DNA of 58,329 nt. Source: Aureobasidium sp. EXF-3400. Its lineage: Eukaryota; Ascomycota; Dothideomycetes; Dothideales; Saccotheciaceae. Positions 11,321-20,332 of the stretch are shown piece after piece (positions within the stretch are counted from its first letter, which is position 1; the number at the start of each line of letters is the position of its first letter). The position numbers and the translations under genes are program-made. Below the pieces are notes generated by a model. It was not told where the DNA came from, did not search any database, and worked only from the letters and a program-made list of their open reading frames with translations. The stretch spans positions 1 through 58,329 of the forward strand of contig SWBL01000326.1 in the NCBI GenBank assembly GCA_024195585.1. The letters run 5' to 3'.

Positions 11321-11912
11321 ATGCCATCCAACAAAGCTCGACTTTACGTGGCTCTCTACGTTCGAGGAGGGGCTGCTAAAATGCCAGGAAAAGAGGACAC
11401 GTACGTGTGCAGAATCGTCAGAAGGGGAGATGAGTGACTGATCAAATGATAGATACCATTGGGCCTTATTGGTGGGGCCCAAGAGCGACAAGTCAGACGA
11501 TAAAGGTGTTCGATACCACGCTCGGGAGCATATAACCCAGGAGGGAAAACCTGCTTGGGTTTTTGAAGACAAGCTTACTTCCATGGCACCGACGCAGATG
11601 GTCTTGGTTCGGATTCTGATCGCGAAGATCGAAGACACTGACAAACTTGCTCAACTGCTGCGGCAAATCCCTATCAAACAGGAACAGCAGGGCTGGAACT
11701 GTGTTCTGTGGATCAAAGAAGCGCTTTCGGAACTTCAGACGTCGACGAACATTGTTGGTACAAATGTGCTTGAATGGGAAGCTGTTCGCAATGCAGCTAT
11801 GTCCTATTGCCAGCAGAAGAGAGATGAGCATAGATTCGACGGCACCATGAAGGTTGACGATTCGCGAGTGCCGACCTTTGACCTGATCCAAGGAAAGGAA
11901 ACGATCAAGTAG
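11321..11912 (+). CDS. Conserved fungal protein (possibly DUF6914), 2 exons
   Basis: Exons 11321-11400 and 11453-11912 (52-bp intron, GTACGT donor, TAG acceptor) give 179 residues. The start reads MPSNKARLYVALYVRGG and the junction gives KEDTYHWALLVGPK, which matches my memory of a widespread small ascomycete family with conserved ALY.RGG, YHWAL..GP, PGWNC or QGWNC and the C-terminal VPT(Y/F)DLI.GKE. The conserved His-Trp and Asn-Cys elements suggest an NlpC/P60-like or similar papain-type fold, but that is inference and no activity is known to me. The gene is convergent with the APH-like kinase, with only 15 bp between the two stop codons. Confidence 0.85.
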
Positions 11913-11927
11913 AAGCAGTGCATACCC

Positions 11928-12854
11928 TCAGAAGAGATCCCCGAAGTACTTTTGTCGAAGGCGCTCCATTTGAAGTGCCTCCGGCATTTCTTCCAGAAAT
12001 TTCTCGATTTCATCTCTCCAGAATGCGTTTTGCGGATTCACTTGGCAGGCTGTAGTATACTCCCAGTACGGCGGATACCAACCAGCGGTCTCCCAATCAA
12101 TTATACCAACGATGCTGTCACCTCGTACGAGAATATTGAGACTGCTTAGATCACCGTGGGTGAAGGTAGGGCTACCCCAGTCTTGAGAATGCAAGCTAAT
12201 AAGTCTCAAAAATTCGTCGCAGGCGTTGCTTTGTGTTTGTATGCCATTGCGTAGGTGGTCGTGAAATTCTTGCACGTTTTTGAAAGGGCCAAACCGTAGG
12301 TCCATCGAAGGTATCCTGAGATCGTACAAAGAGCCTCCGCTTACGCTACATACTGCGTTGCTTTTAGGAGCCAGACTGCGCATGTCGAGCACCATCTTCT
12401 TCAAGCTCTCAAGAATTTTTTGCTTGGAAGCATCGGACCTGTGAACCCAGCCCCTAGAAGCCGATTGACCATGGATTTTTTCCATCAGAATATAAGTGCA
12501 TCCTTCGTGAGTAAAAGCAAAGTAGATCTTGGGAACCAGAATGCTGGTGTGCTTGGCGATGAAGAGCATGGTTTGTGCCTCGACAACATCGAGGCGGCTA
12601 CCATATTTTACGCACAAGTCGCTCGTCAACATTAGTACACTGCCAGTGCGATCGCGAAACCGTCTCAGAATATTTATCGAAGCGAGTAAAAGCCATTTCT
12701 GGAATTTGGTGGGCTGTGGGACGTCCGGCACGGTATGTGGCATTGTGGCATATGTGTTCTTCAAAAGGACGACAACGAGGTTGATTGAGGCCAATGCAGC
12801 AGCGATCTGCCTACGCAGACATGACCTGATATCGAGAGAAGCCCTAACATGCAA
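11928..12854 (-). CDS. Aminoglycoside-phosphotransferase-like (APH) kinase
   Basis: A single-exon protein of up to 308 residues. The catalytic loop THGDLSSLNILV contains the catalytic Asp235 and Asn240; the metal-binding DWE is at residue 253 and is followed by AGWYPPYWEY, the signature of the fungal APH/choline-kinase-like family. The N-terminal lobe has KYG and EAQTM elements that probably replace the Lys-Glu pair. These fungal proteins phosphorylate unknown small molecules; the name does not imply drug resistance. The start is uncertain: Met1 (12854) adds a hydrophobic stretch at residues 18-31, whereas Met38 (12743) gives a 271-residue soluble kinase more like family members. Confidence 0.85.
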   Translation of the reverse strand: MHVRASLDIRSCLRRQIAAALASINLVVVLLKNTYATMPHTVPDVPQPTKFQKWLLLASINILRRFRDRTGSVLMLTSDLCVKYGSRLDVVEAQTMLFIAKHTSILVPKIYFAFTHEGCTYILMEKIHGQSASRGWVHRSDASKQKILESLKKMVLDMRSLAPKSNAVCSVSGGSLYDLRIPSMDLRFGPFKNVQEFHDHLRNGIQTQSNACDEFLRLISLHSQDWGSPTFTHGDLSSLNILVRGDSIVGIIDWETAGWYPPYWEYTTACQVNPQNAFWRDEIEKFLEEMPEALQMERLRQKYFGDLF

Positions 12855-13375
12855 ATAATGTCGAATAGGGCGATCGCGCCGGCAACTTGCTCGATGACAG
12901 AGAAAGTAGAAGGTTCAGGAGTAAGAAGGTGCAATTGCGGAGGAGGACTTTCCCGACAGATAGACGCCTGTTGGCAACATGTTGTTGCTTCTGAACGTAA
13001 CACAGCTTCGGTTGGCATCAGAAAGCCTCTCACATCACAACCGCTCGCTCACTCTCTCACAAGCATCAAGGCATAATCTGACCGAGCGGATCAATCCACT
13101 ACATCAGGCTCTCCATAGTCGTTGTTGATCGAATCCTTTGTTGCCAATATGCCCATTCTTTCAACTTTCTCCAGAATCCTTTGATGAACAGGTCGTTTGT
13201 CTTAAGTCTCTTTGTATGCCAAACAAATCCATTGTTTCAATTATAGATCTCTCGAGTCACTCTAAAAAGACAGTTGCAGAAAGATTGTCTATATAAGCAG
13301 AGTTAGATCAGTCATTATGCAGACCAGACCCAACACTACCAAACCCAAAACCAACACTCCCTAACACACGCCAAA
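12855..13375. other. Intergenic; promoter of zinc-ribbon mini-gene
   Basis: 521 bp. The right end carries a TATA box near 13290 and an A/C-rich leader, both belonging to the mini-gene. The left end is the divergent 5' flank of the APH-like gene. No other gene is seen. Confidence 0.5.
13290..13297 (+). promoter_or_regulatory. TATA box of mini-gene
   Basis: TATATAAG lies about 80 bp upstream of the ATG at 13376 and is followed by an A/C-rich, G-poor leader typical of strongly expressed fungal mRNAs. It supports the short frame as a real transcription unit. Confidence 0.6.
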
Positions 13376-13537
13376 ATGTGCAACAAGAACACTTCCATCA
13401 TCACCACTAACATCACTCTTGGTGATCGCTTTGCTGGTGTTCCAAGATGCAGAACTTGTGGTATGCTATGTGTTTTTGTGGCTTATGATCCTGATCATCT
13501 CTACTACTGCTACTACTGTAAGCGCTACTACCCTTAA
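13376..13537 (+). CDS. 53-residue Cys-rich (zinc-ribbon-like) protein
   Basis: A short single-exon frame that ORF cut-offs would miss. It starts in a good context (CCAAAATG), has a TATA box about 80 bp upstream, and an AATAAA signal at 13629-13634, about 90 bp past the stop. The protein begins MCNKNTS, has an Asn/Thr/Ile-rich first 20 residues, then a CRTC pair, and about 19 residues later a CYYC pair in a Tyr-rich tail ending YYP. Two C-x2-C knuckles about 20 residues apart are the layout of a rubredoxin-like or zinc-ribbon metal site. No signal peptide. I do not recognise a family. It sits tail to tail with the CobW/ZNG1-type gene, whose family delivers zinc, but a link is only inference. 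Confidence 0.6.
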   Translation: MCNKNTSIITTNITLGDRFAGVPRCRTCGMLCVFVAYDPDHLYYCYYCKRYYP

Positions 13538-13628
13538 ACAATCATACTTCGCAGATGGTAATTAGGCGTTGGCGTTTAGTCTTTTATGCTAAGTTCCCGC
13601 TTTGGTCTTTAGCCAGGGATCTCAAATC

Positions 13629-13634
13629 AATAAA
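13629..13634 (+). terminator. AATAAA polyadenylation signal of mini-gene
   Basis: AATAAA followed by a T-rich tract lies 92 bp after the mini-gene stop codon and before the end of the convergent CobW gene. Confidence 0.5.
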
Positions 13635-13728
13635 ATCTTTTTTTCTTCTTGACTTTCAATTGTTTGCAAATGTGTCTTTCAACAAGCAATACTTTTAATA
13701 CTTTTCTCAAACCTGATGTGTTATGCTT

Positions 13729-15850
13729 TTAATGATGGTGATGACCTGCATGATCGTGGCCATCGACGTCTTCCTCGTCAAGAGGGTTGCGCCACTCTTC
13801 CCACCCATCCTCAAACGTTCTGCAAAGAAGCGTTTCTCTTTGCTCATTCGTGAGACCCTTTCTTCTCATAGTCTTCTCCCATTTCTTCATCTCTGCATCG
13901 TTCAAAAGGCATCCATCGAACATTTCTGTGATGGCCTTGACGTCGATGCCCTCGCCGATAAATACAATCTCCTGCCGGCGATCGCCCCACTTTCCCTCAA
14001 AATCTTTCTTGATCAGGTCTGTAACTTCTTGGCTGGGAGAAGGCCATTGTTCCTCTGGCACAACAGCAAACCAGTTCAAGCCACCGGAAACAGTGAGCAT
14101 AGCGCCGGCCTGCGACCAGTCACCACTAACATAGGGCCGGGTGGCTAGCCAGATGAAACCTTTCGAGCGGAGGAGAGGTTTGAACACAGGGTGAGCCTTC
14201 TTGTTGGCCAGACGAGTTGGCAGGTCGAGATCTGGATATTTAGTATCAAGCGCATCCTGATCGTCTGAAGCCACGGAGGTGGCGTCGGTCTCAGAAGCTG
14301 TTTTGAGACTCGAAGAGTCCAAGGAGTGTGCTGCAGAGTCCGAGGAGTGTGCTGCAGAGTCCGAAGTCGATGCCTTGCTTTCCAAAGATTGTTCGGTTTC
14401 CTTCTCATCGCCTTCGGATTCATTGGCTGCATCGTCTTGCTCTGCGTCCTCTTCATCCTGGCTGTCGGTTGCGTCATCTTCACTTCCACCTTCCTCTTCC
14501 TCCTCCTCCTCCTCCTCCTCCTCTTCGTCTTGAGGTTCCAAAATAACAAACTTGTCATGAACGAGCTCGTACAGTCGACCAGGTGAGAATGGCCTTCTTG
14601 CTCGGTAGACGAAGCTGTTTATGCCATATCTAATGCAATGTCAATATCCTGAAAAGGCAAGACGGTGAGGGTCTTCACGTACTCGAGTGTTTCTGGCTTG
14701 GGCGCCATGACGGTGCGACCATGGTTGTCAATCATGGACATTTCGTTAATGCTTTTGAGCCAGCCGGAGCTTTTGATGGAGGTTTCTTCGCTGTACATGC
14801 CCGTTGCGATAATTTCTTTGACGTCTAGAGGCTTGATGCCGTACGGATTTTCGGACTGTTTTGAAGCTCGCAGGCTAGTTTCGATGATTTTAGCTCCAGG
14901 GTTCATGGTTTTGAGGAGACCACGAATGCGAGCAAGCACATCGTCATTGATCATGTCGATCTTTGATCCGTTAGTGGTATACCAGAATGCTTGCACAAGT
15001 CGCTACTTGCCTTGTTCACAATGATTACATCAGCGAACTCGATCTGGTCAATCATCAAGTCGCTGACGGTTCTCTGATCTTCAGGAGTTTCAACCTCGGA
15101 CTGGAAGCGTTCGTGTAGAAGCTGTATGGTCTCAAACTCCTCGAAGAATCTGAAACCATCCACAACTGTGACTGTTGTGTCGAGCTTAGCGACTTTGTTC
15201 AGACCACCGTTCTGAGCACTTGTATCTGTTAGGCCATGACCACTTGAGAAATTAACCTCTTAAATTACTCACATCTCGTTGAAGACCTTCTTCTCCTCAT
15301 CGTCGAACTGGTCGAGTGCTCCATCGGCACCCATCATTGCCTCAGTGAAGTCGGTGGTGAAGCTCTCAGCTACCTGTTGCGGCTCGCTGATACCAGTACT
15401 CTCAATCAAGACATAGTCGTACTCGCCTTCTTTAGCCATTTTGGCTAGTTCGATGACAAAGTCGCCACGAAGCGTGCAACAGATACAGCCGTTTTGCATG
15501 GCAATCATCTTCTCTGCTTCGCGGCCCTTTTTCTTACCATCTGCTACGATGATACCTTGGTCCACGTTGACAGCAGCCATATCGTTGACGATCATGGCGA
15601 TCTTGAGTCCATGGTCTTTCGAATTGAGGATATAGCTGAGAAGTGTTGTCTTGCCGCTACCCTGTTCTCGAATCAGACAATGTTGGTGTGATAGACAATG
15701 TCTTGAACTCACCAAAAAGCCGGACAGTAGCGTAATGGGAAGGGTCTTGAATGGAGATGCTTCTTTGACTTGTTGTGCCATCTTCGCGTGCTTGGCTCTC
15801 TTCTTCGCCGAGGATACCTGCTGTGAGTTTTGCTTGCGTTTAGGAGCCAT
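13729..15850 (-). CDS. CobW/COG0523 GTPase, ZNG1-like metal chaperone, 5 exons
   Basis: Exons 15850-15713, 15661-15273, 15218-15011, 14960-14683 and 14629-13729 give 637 residues; introns are 50-54 bp. Walker A GFLGSGKTT is at residues 44-52, the family's CxCC metal motif (NGCICC) at 103-108, ESTGISEP follows, and the G4 motif NKID is at 244-247, formed only after intron 3 is removed. That intron has a GC donor (AAG|GCAAGT) and an AG acceptor. The C-terminal domain begins after [14 protein letters not shown]; within it is a long Glu run followed by an Asp/Glu/Ser-rich acidic insert (about residues 370-445) with a 21-bp coding repeat, and the protein ends in a His-rich tail [11 protein letters not shown] basic N-terminal extension precedes the GTPase. 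Family knowledge: G3E GTPases that insert metals, with ZNG1 giving zinc to methionine aminopeptidase. Length is above usual because of the acidic insert. Confidence 0.92.
14324..14365. repeat. 21-bp tandem repeat x2 in CobW acidic region
   Basis: Two adjacent near-identical 21-bp units (GAGTGTGCTGCAGAGTCC core) encode a repeated Ser-Asp-Ser-Ala-Ala-His-Ser segment. It is in frame and probably a slippage product in a disordered linker. Confidence 0.65.
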
Positions 15851-17377
15851 GGTGTCGAAGGAATAGAAGGACTGTCGCTATAAATGCTGACCTTTGTGGT
15901 ATTTGCGATGACCACCTTGATGATTTCTACTAACCCATGATTGGCCACTCGTCCCCGTTCTCGGCGGCAAACGAGCTGAAGTGTCCACCTTGATGGCAGG
16001 CATAGCATCTGTGCACGATTCTTGACAATCAAATGTCGTCTATTATGCTACCAAGGGACGCTATGAGTGGTCAACAAGTCGTTCAAACTTGACAACTTGT
16101 CGCGTGTGTTGTTGTTTTTGAGCGATGGGCTGTTGAGAAAGAGAGACTCGGCTCCATAGTACCTTGATGGTAACGTTGCTCCAAGTTTTTTCTGGCTCCT
16201 TCCTTCCAGGTGTTTGTCTGACATATTTTTGCACTTTTATTGGTTCCATGTGTGTCGCTGGTCTGAGGAGGATTTTGGGAGGGTCGCAATGATCACTGCC
16301 GGGCGGTCAAGGAAGGAATGATGATGACACCTTGCTTGCGACTTCCTGCTTCGAGATTGTTTTGTTCGCCAGCAGAAAAAAAAAACTACAGATCGCTTTC
16401 GTCGGTTTTAGTTGTGCTTCTTACCTGCTACTTTGGTACAGTCGTCTTGCACTTGCGTGATGGTCTCTCTGAGTACCAAAGGTGTGTCGCGATGGTGAAT
16501 GCGGACCCGACCTTTGAGGAATGTATCTCTTGAACAAGATCACAACATGGTCTAGGGATCCTCGCGGTCTTCGTAGCAGGCCCTTCCTCGCTGCTGGATT
16601 GTATTGGCGGCACTAGAAGCGGTTCGAAAGCACAAGGCCAAAGCACTCGAAAAGCGACTCGGTACACTTGCCGTATCTTGTCGCGAACAATTTCTTTGTC
16701 AATACAACGGGCGACTCGTTCTTGGCTTACAATTGGAGCGACCCATACTCTCCTGGGACATCGTTAGCTGTCTGTAACATTGGCGTGAGGGAAGACTGCT
16801 TACAGCAAGGTTTACGTCAAAGACGATACGATCGGCTCTGGACACGCCAGCACAGCATGACATCCGCGCCATCGACAGTCTGCACCTTCAGGAAGAGCGC
16901 CGGCTTGTGTCTGAAAGCTGTCAAGGGCCTTTTCCTTGCCTTGGTGGGTCACTCTCTTTGCGTTGGAGAAGACTGGCTTGGCTGCAGTGTGTCAGGCGAT
17001 GGTTACTTTCGTACGGACATCACGGAGCCAGCCTGAGACTGCTTGATTTAAGCAGCGTAATTTGATCGTGTGAAGTTTGAGTGTTGTGTTGTCAATTGCA
17101 TCAGGTAGGGCAAAGGTGTGTTATGGTGGCTGCTAGACTTGGTGTTTGAAGAGCAAGCCTTTGTGGACCTGAGCACTTCGGAACCATCATGGCTGCACCC
17201 AACTTCGGTGCTGCACAAAGTCACGGAACCAACTTCACTTCTGGTCTCTGGTCGATCAGATGGGATATCGCATCGCCAAATTTCCTATCTGCTCTTGGAC
17301 TTTTGCGACTCTTACCAATTCCATTCCACACCCCTCTCTCCCTCTACACAGAACTACCATATCAACCAGAACTCACA
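15851..17377. other. 1.5-kb intergenic region, no supported gene
   Basis: Short frames on both strands lack motifs. The left edge is the promoter of the CobW gene and the right edge that of the Ser/Thr-rich wall protein. Nothing else is supported. Confidence 0.5.
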
Positions 17378-18037
17378 ATGGAGGCCTTCATAGTCCTCGC
17401 CTTTGTTCTGGCTGCTCTATTCAGCACAGGTAACCAAAAGGTCTATCAGTGGATAATTGTGCGTATGCTGACAGCACTAGTCTACGCCCACAACATTACT
17501 CACTCTACTATTACTGCTACAGTCACGAAGACGGTCTACCACACCGTGACTACTTCGATCAATGTCGCCACTCTGCCCAGCTCTGCGCCTAATGGCACCG
17601 CCTTCGGTTCTTCCGCCTCTGCTGACTACGACCCCTCTTTCGAACTGAAGAGCATGGCTGTCGAGACCATCGAATTTACTTCCACCGTCTTCTCTACTGA
17701 GGTCGACGGTGTGGTCGTCACCTCTTTGAGCACCATCGTTGCTCCCGTGACCTCTACCTCTACAGAATTGCACGGGGTCACTTCTACCTCTACAGAGTTC
17801 CAGGAAGTCACCTCGACCACTACCAAGCACGCTGGAACCACCATCACCACGACCTCGGTGGTCGTCTCGGCTTCAACTCCTAGCGTCGCTGCCTCGAGTT
17901 CTAGCATCTCCGTTGAACAGAACATCGCGCAGATGTTCGGTCTGAACGGCAGTGAGCATGTGCAGGCCAACCGCTGGTTGGTCTTCAGCGTGGTTGTCTT
18001 GGGAGTGGCTCATTACCTCTTTTTCGCTCACCACTGA
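17378..18037 (+). CDS. Ser/Thr-rich GPI-anchored cell-wall protein, 2 exons
   Basis: Exons 17378-17429 and 17481-18037, separated by a 51-bp intron (GTAACC donor, TGCTGAC branch, CACTAG acceptor), give 202 residues. Splicing creates a clean signal peptide, MEAFIVLAFVLAALFSTVYA, which the unspliced frame lacks, so this model is preferred to the longer frame opening at 17189. The mature chain is about 40 percent Ser/Thr/Val with TVTKTVYHTVTT, a motif common in fungal wall proteins. A 10-residue unit (VTSTSTE...) repeats about 2.5 times at 17747-17836. The C-terminus is a hydrophobic stretch after NRW, consistent with a GPI-attachment signal. Likely heavily O-mannosylated and wall-linked; no enzymatic domain is seen. 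Confidence 0.75.
   Translation: MEAFIVLAFVLAALFSTGNQKVYQWIIVRMLTALVYAHNITHSTITATVTKTVYHTVTTSINVATLPSSAPNGTAFGSSASADYDPSFELKSMAVETIEFTSTVFSTEVDGVVVTSLSTIVAPVTSTSTELHGVTSTSTEFQEVTSTTTKHAGTTITTTSVVVSASTPSVAASSSSISVEQNIAQMFGLNGSEHVQANRWLVFSVVVLGVAHYLFFAHH
17747..17836 (+). repeat. 30-bp in-frame repeat, about 2.5 units
   Basis: Units at 17747-17776, 17777-17806 and a diverged third at 17807-17836 each encode VTSTSTE or VTSTTTK followed by three variable residues. It lies in the Ser/Thr-rich region of the wall protein. Confidence 0.65.
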
Positions 18038-19377
18038 GCGCTCACGATTATGGAAGGCGCCGCTGGGTGCGGTGAATTGCACAAATCATGTATCGTAGCT
18101 CCTTGCTGAGATGAAATTAAAAGTCAGTGACTGGCTATCAATCGTCGCCCCAAGAATGTCCACCTATAGAGACACAGCGTGGTTTATGAGTTCCACTGTC
18201 CAATGAGAGCCCGTCGAGACGTAAATTCAGTCAGAATCTTTGTGTTGCGCCTGCTCGATGACTACTACGTCCGTAACAAGTAGACTTTGAGACATCCATT
18301 GGATTAGAAGTCTCCGACTCGTGGAATTGGTGGTTCCCGTCGCTAAACGAGTGCACCTTCGAGTCTTCCGCTGAGGTGCACTGTTGAGAGTTCAGTATGC
18401 GCCCTAGACGTTAGGGTGCACTTTACGATCGACAGATGATCACAAGAACGGATACGGCCTCATGTGCTGCCGTGGCTCTTGACGCTTCTTCATCCTCCCG
18501 CTTTGCACGGTCGAAGAATAGAAGCACAGCTTTCAGGGGCTGAAAAGTCAAAAGAATCGATCCGACAGCCCTAAGGTTCATTGACATTGCACCAGGCCGT
18601 ATATACAGGGCAGAATCGGAGGGCAATGTAAGAAGATGTTTTACAGCCACTGAGGCTCTGGATGCCACGCACGCCTCATCTCCTCGATGGCCGTCTCACT
18701 ATACCACAAACGCGAACCACTAGGCCAGGGCTCATAGCTCCACTTGACAGGCTTGTCTGATATGCTTAGCGAGGCTTGATGTGATTGGCGAGTGCATGGA
18801 CAGAAAGGTCCCGCATGGTGCAAATTAATTTGGTTGCTCCCCGGACGGTTTTCCCCCACATTGTTTGGCGCACCGTGCAGGTGGTGGCTCAGGCTGAATG
18901 CCTTCGGGCAATCTTCGACCTCGTTGCTGGCCCCTCTTTGTTTCACCATTGTTCAGCGTCCAGAAACTTTGACAGCTTCTGCCGTCGAAAAGGGCCTTCT
19001 ACAGACGAGATGGCCTCGCTATATTGCCCCAAAAAGTCTGGGCCGATTTCCTGACCTTCCTCATTGGACGGAAAAATCTACCAGTTCGACTATTGCCTTC
19101 ACGCGATGACGAGGGCTTTTGACCATGTCGCCAGCCCCGACAGCGAGCGAACTGACACATTAGGGCAGAACCACGTTTGGCGAAACGAGATGGTATAGGG
19201 CACGACAAATCGCACGTAACAAAGAAGCTATAAGTATCGAGACAACCTCCAGACATCGACAGAGCAAGCAACACAACTCAACTTCCTCAAGCCGGTCTTG
19301 AAGTACACTTCTCAACAATCCTTTCCTTACTCATTGCCTGGCTTCTTGTTACTCTCCAACTACTACAATCGCTCAAC
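18038..19377. other. 1.3-kb intergenic region, no supported gene
   Basis: No domain-bearing frame. The right end (about 19200-19377) looks like a genuine promoter and leader: a CTATAAGT element near 19229 and a pyrimidine/CAAC-rich leader just before the ATG of the polygalacturonase-like leader peptide. Confidence 0.5.
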
Positions 19378-19509
19378 ATGCACTTCTCTTCTCTTGTCGC
19401 AGCCGCTGCTATTGGCGGTGCCGCCGTTGTTTCTGCTGCTCCTGCATCCTCTCCCATTGAGAAGCGTGCCACCACTTGCACCTTCAGCGTTTTTCGGCTT
19501 CCTTGCTGA
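19378..19509 (+). pseudogene. Endopolygalacturonase-like 5' end (signal + propeptide only)
   Basis: A frame of 43 residues. Residues 1-20 are a signal peptide (MHFSSLVAAAAIGGAAVVSA), then a short propeptide ends in a Kex2-type EKR site, followed by ATTCTFS, which is the start of mature fungal endopolygalacturonases as I remember them. The rest of the enzyme (right-handed beta-helix with NTD, DD, HG and RIK motifs) is absent. After CTTCAG at about 19490 the sequence becomes an amino-acid transporter in another frame and this frame stops at 19507-19509. If translated it would yield only a secreted peptide. Confidence 0.6.
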
Positions 19510-20187
19510 GATGAAGGATCCCGCCAAAGACTGGACAAAGGCTTTAATCTTCTTGCAGACGTGGGATATTGGTCTCTACATTGTTGCCGCAACCGTCATC
19601 TATGTTTATGCTGGTCCAGATGTCAAGTCACCTGCTCTTGGGTCAGCGGGTCCGATCATCAAGAAAGTAGCCTGGGGTATCGCTATCCCAACTGTAAGTC
19701 CACTGCCTAACCTACCACCGCCCCCAGCAAGCCTGTACCAAACGCTGACAACATCAAGATCATCATTGCAGGTGTTATCTACGGTCACGTTGCCGCGAAA
19801 TACATCTTCGTGCGCTGCTTCAGAGGCACAAAACACATGACCAAGCGAACCAAGACCAGCACTCTTGCGTGGACTGGCATCACCCTGACAATCTGGGTCA
19901 TTGCTTGGGTCATCGCAGAGTCAATCCCCAACTTCAACGACTTGCTTAGTTTGATCAGTGCTCTGTTCGCTTCACACTTTACCTACACACTGAGTGGTGT
20001 GTTTGGACTATTCCTGAACTATGGACACTGGTTCGACAACTGGAAGCAGATTGCGCAATTTATCGCCAATTGGGGTGTCATTGCAATTGGTGCGACGGTA
20101 TGTGTTGCAGGACTGTACGCTTCAGGCACAGCGATCGCTGCTGATGGAGGAAGCGGTTCATGGACATGCGAAAGCAATGCTCAGTAA
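19487..20187 (+). pseudogene. Amino-acid transporter (AAAP), 3' part only
   Basis: Exons about 19487-19693 and 19759-20187 (65-bp GTAAGT...AAG intron) encode the C-terminal half of a Mtr/N-type neutral amino-acid permease. Diagnostic segments are EMKDPAKDWTKAL, YAGPDVKSPALGSAGP, IPTIIIAGVIYGHVAAKYI and an ending with a long Ala/Gly-rich last membrane segment and SWTCESNAQ. About four to five membrane spans remain. The N-terminal half (roughly 200-250 residues) is not in this window upstream; it has been replaced by the polygalacturonase-like leader. The first Met in this frame is at 19511, inside a loop. The intron and downstream frame are still intact, so the rearrangement may be recent. Confidence 0.75.
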
Positions 20188-20332
20188 TTGCATCGGCAGT
20201 AGCATCTTTGTGGAGAGAAACACATTGTATTGAACATTATTGATTAACGAACCAACATTATCCTTTGCCACATGGGTCTTTTTTGGATCATCATGTCTTG
20301 CATAAATCGTGAACAACGCTTGGACAAAAACG

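Noticed and set aside
14279..14533. Plus-strand Ser-rich frame
   Set aside because: Antisense of the Glu/Asp-rich insert of the CobW-type gene.
16668..17036. 122-codon plus-strand frame
   Set aside because: No recognisable domain or signal peptide; likely chance.
17189..17377. Upstream extension of the Ser/Thr-rich wall protein
   Set aside because: The unspliced frame hides the signal peptide; splicing from the ATG at 17378 gives a typical secreted protein.
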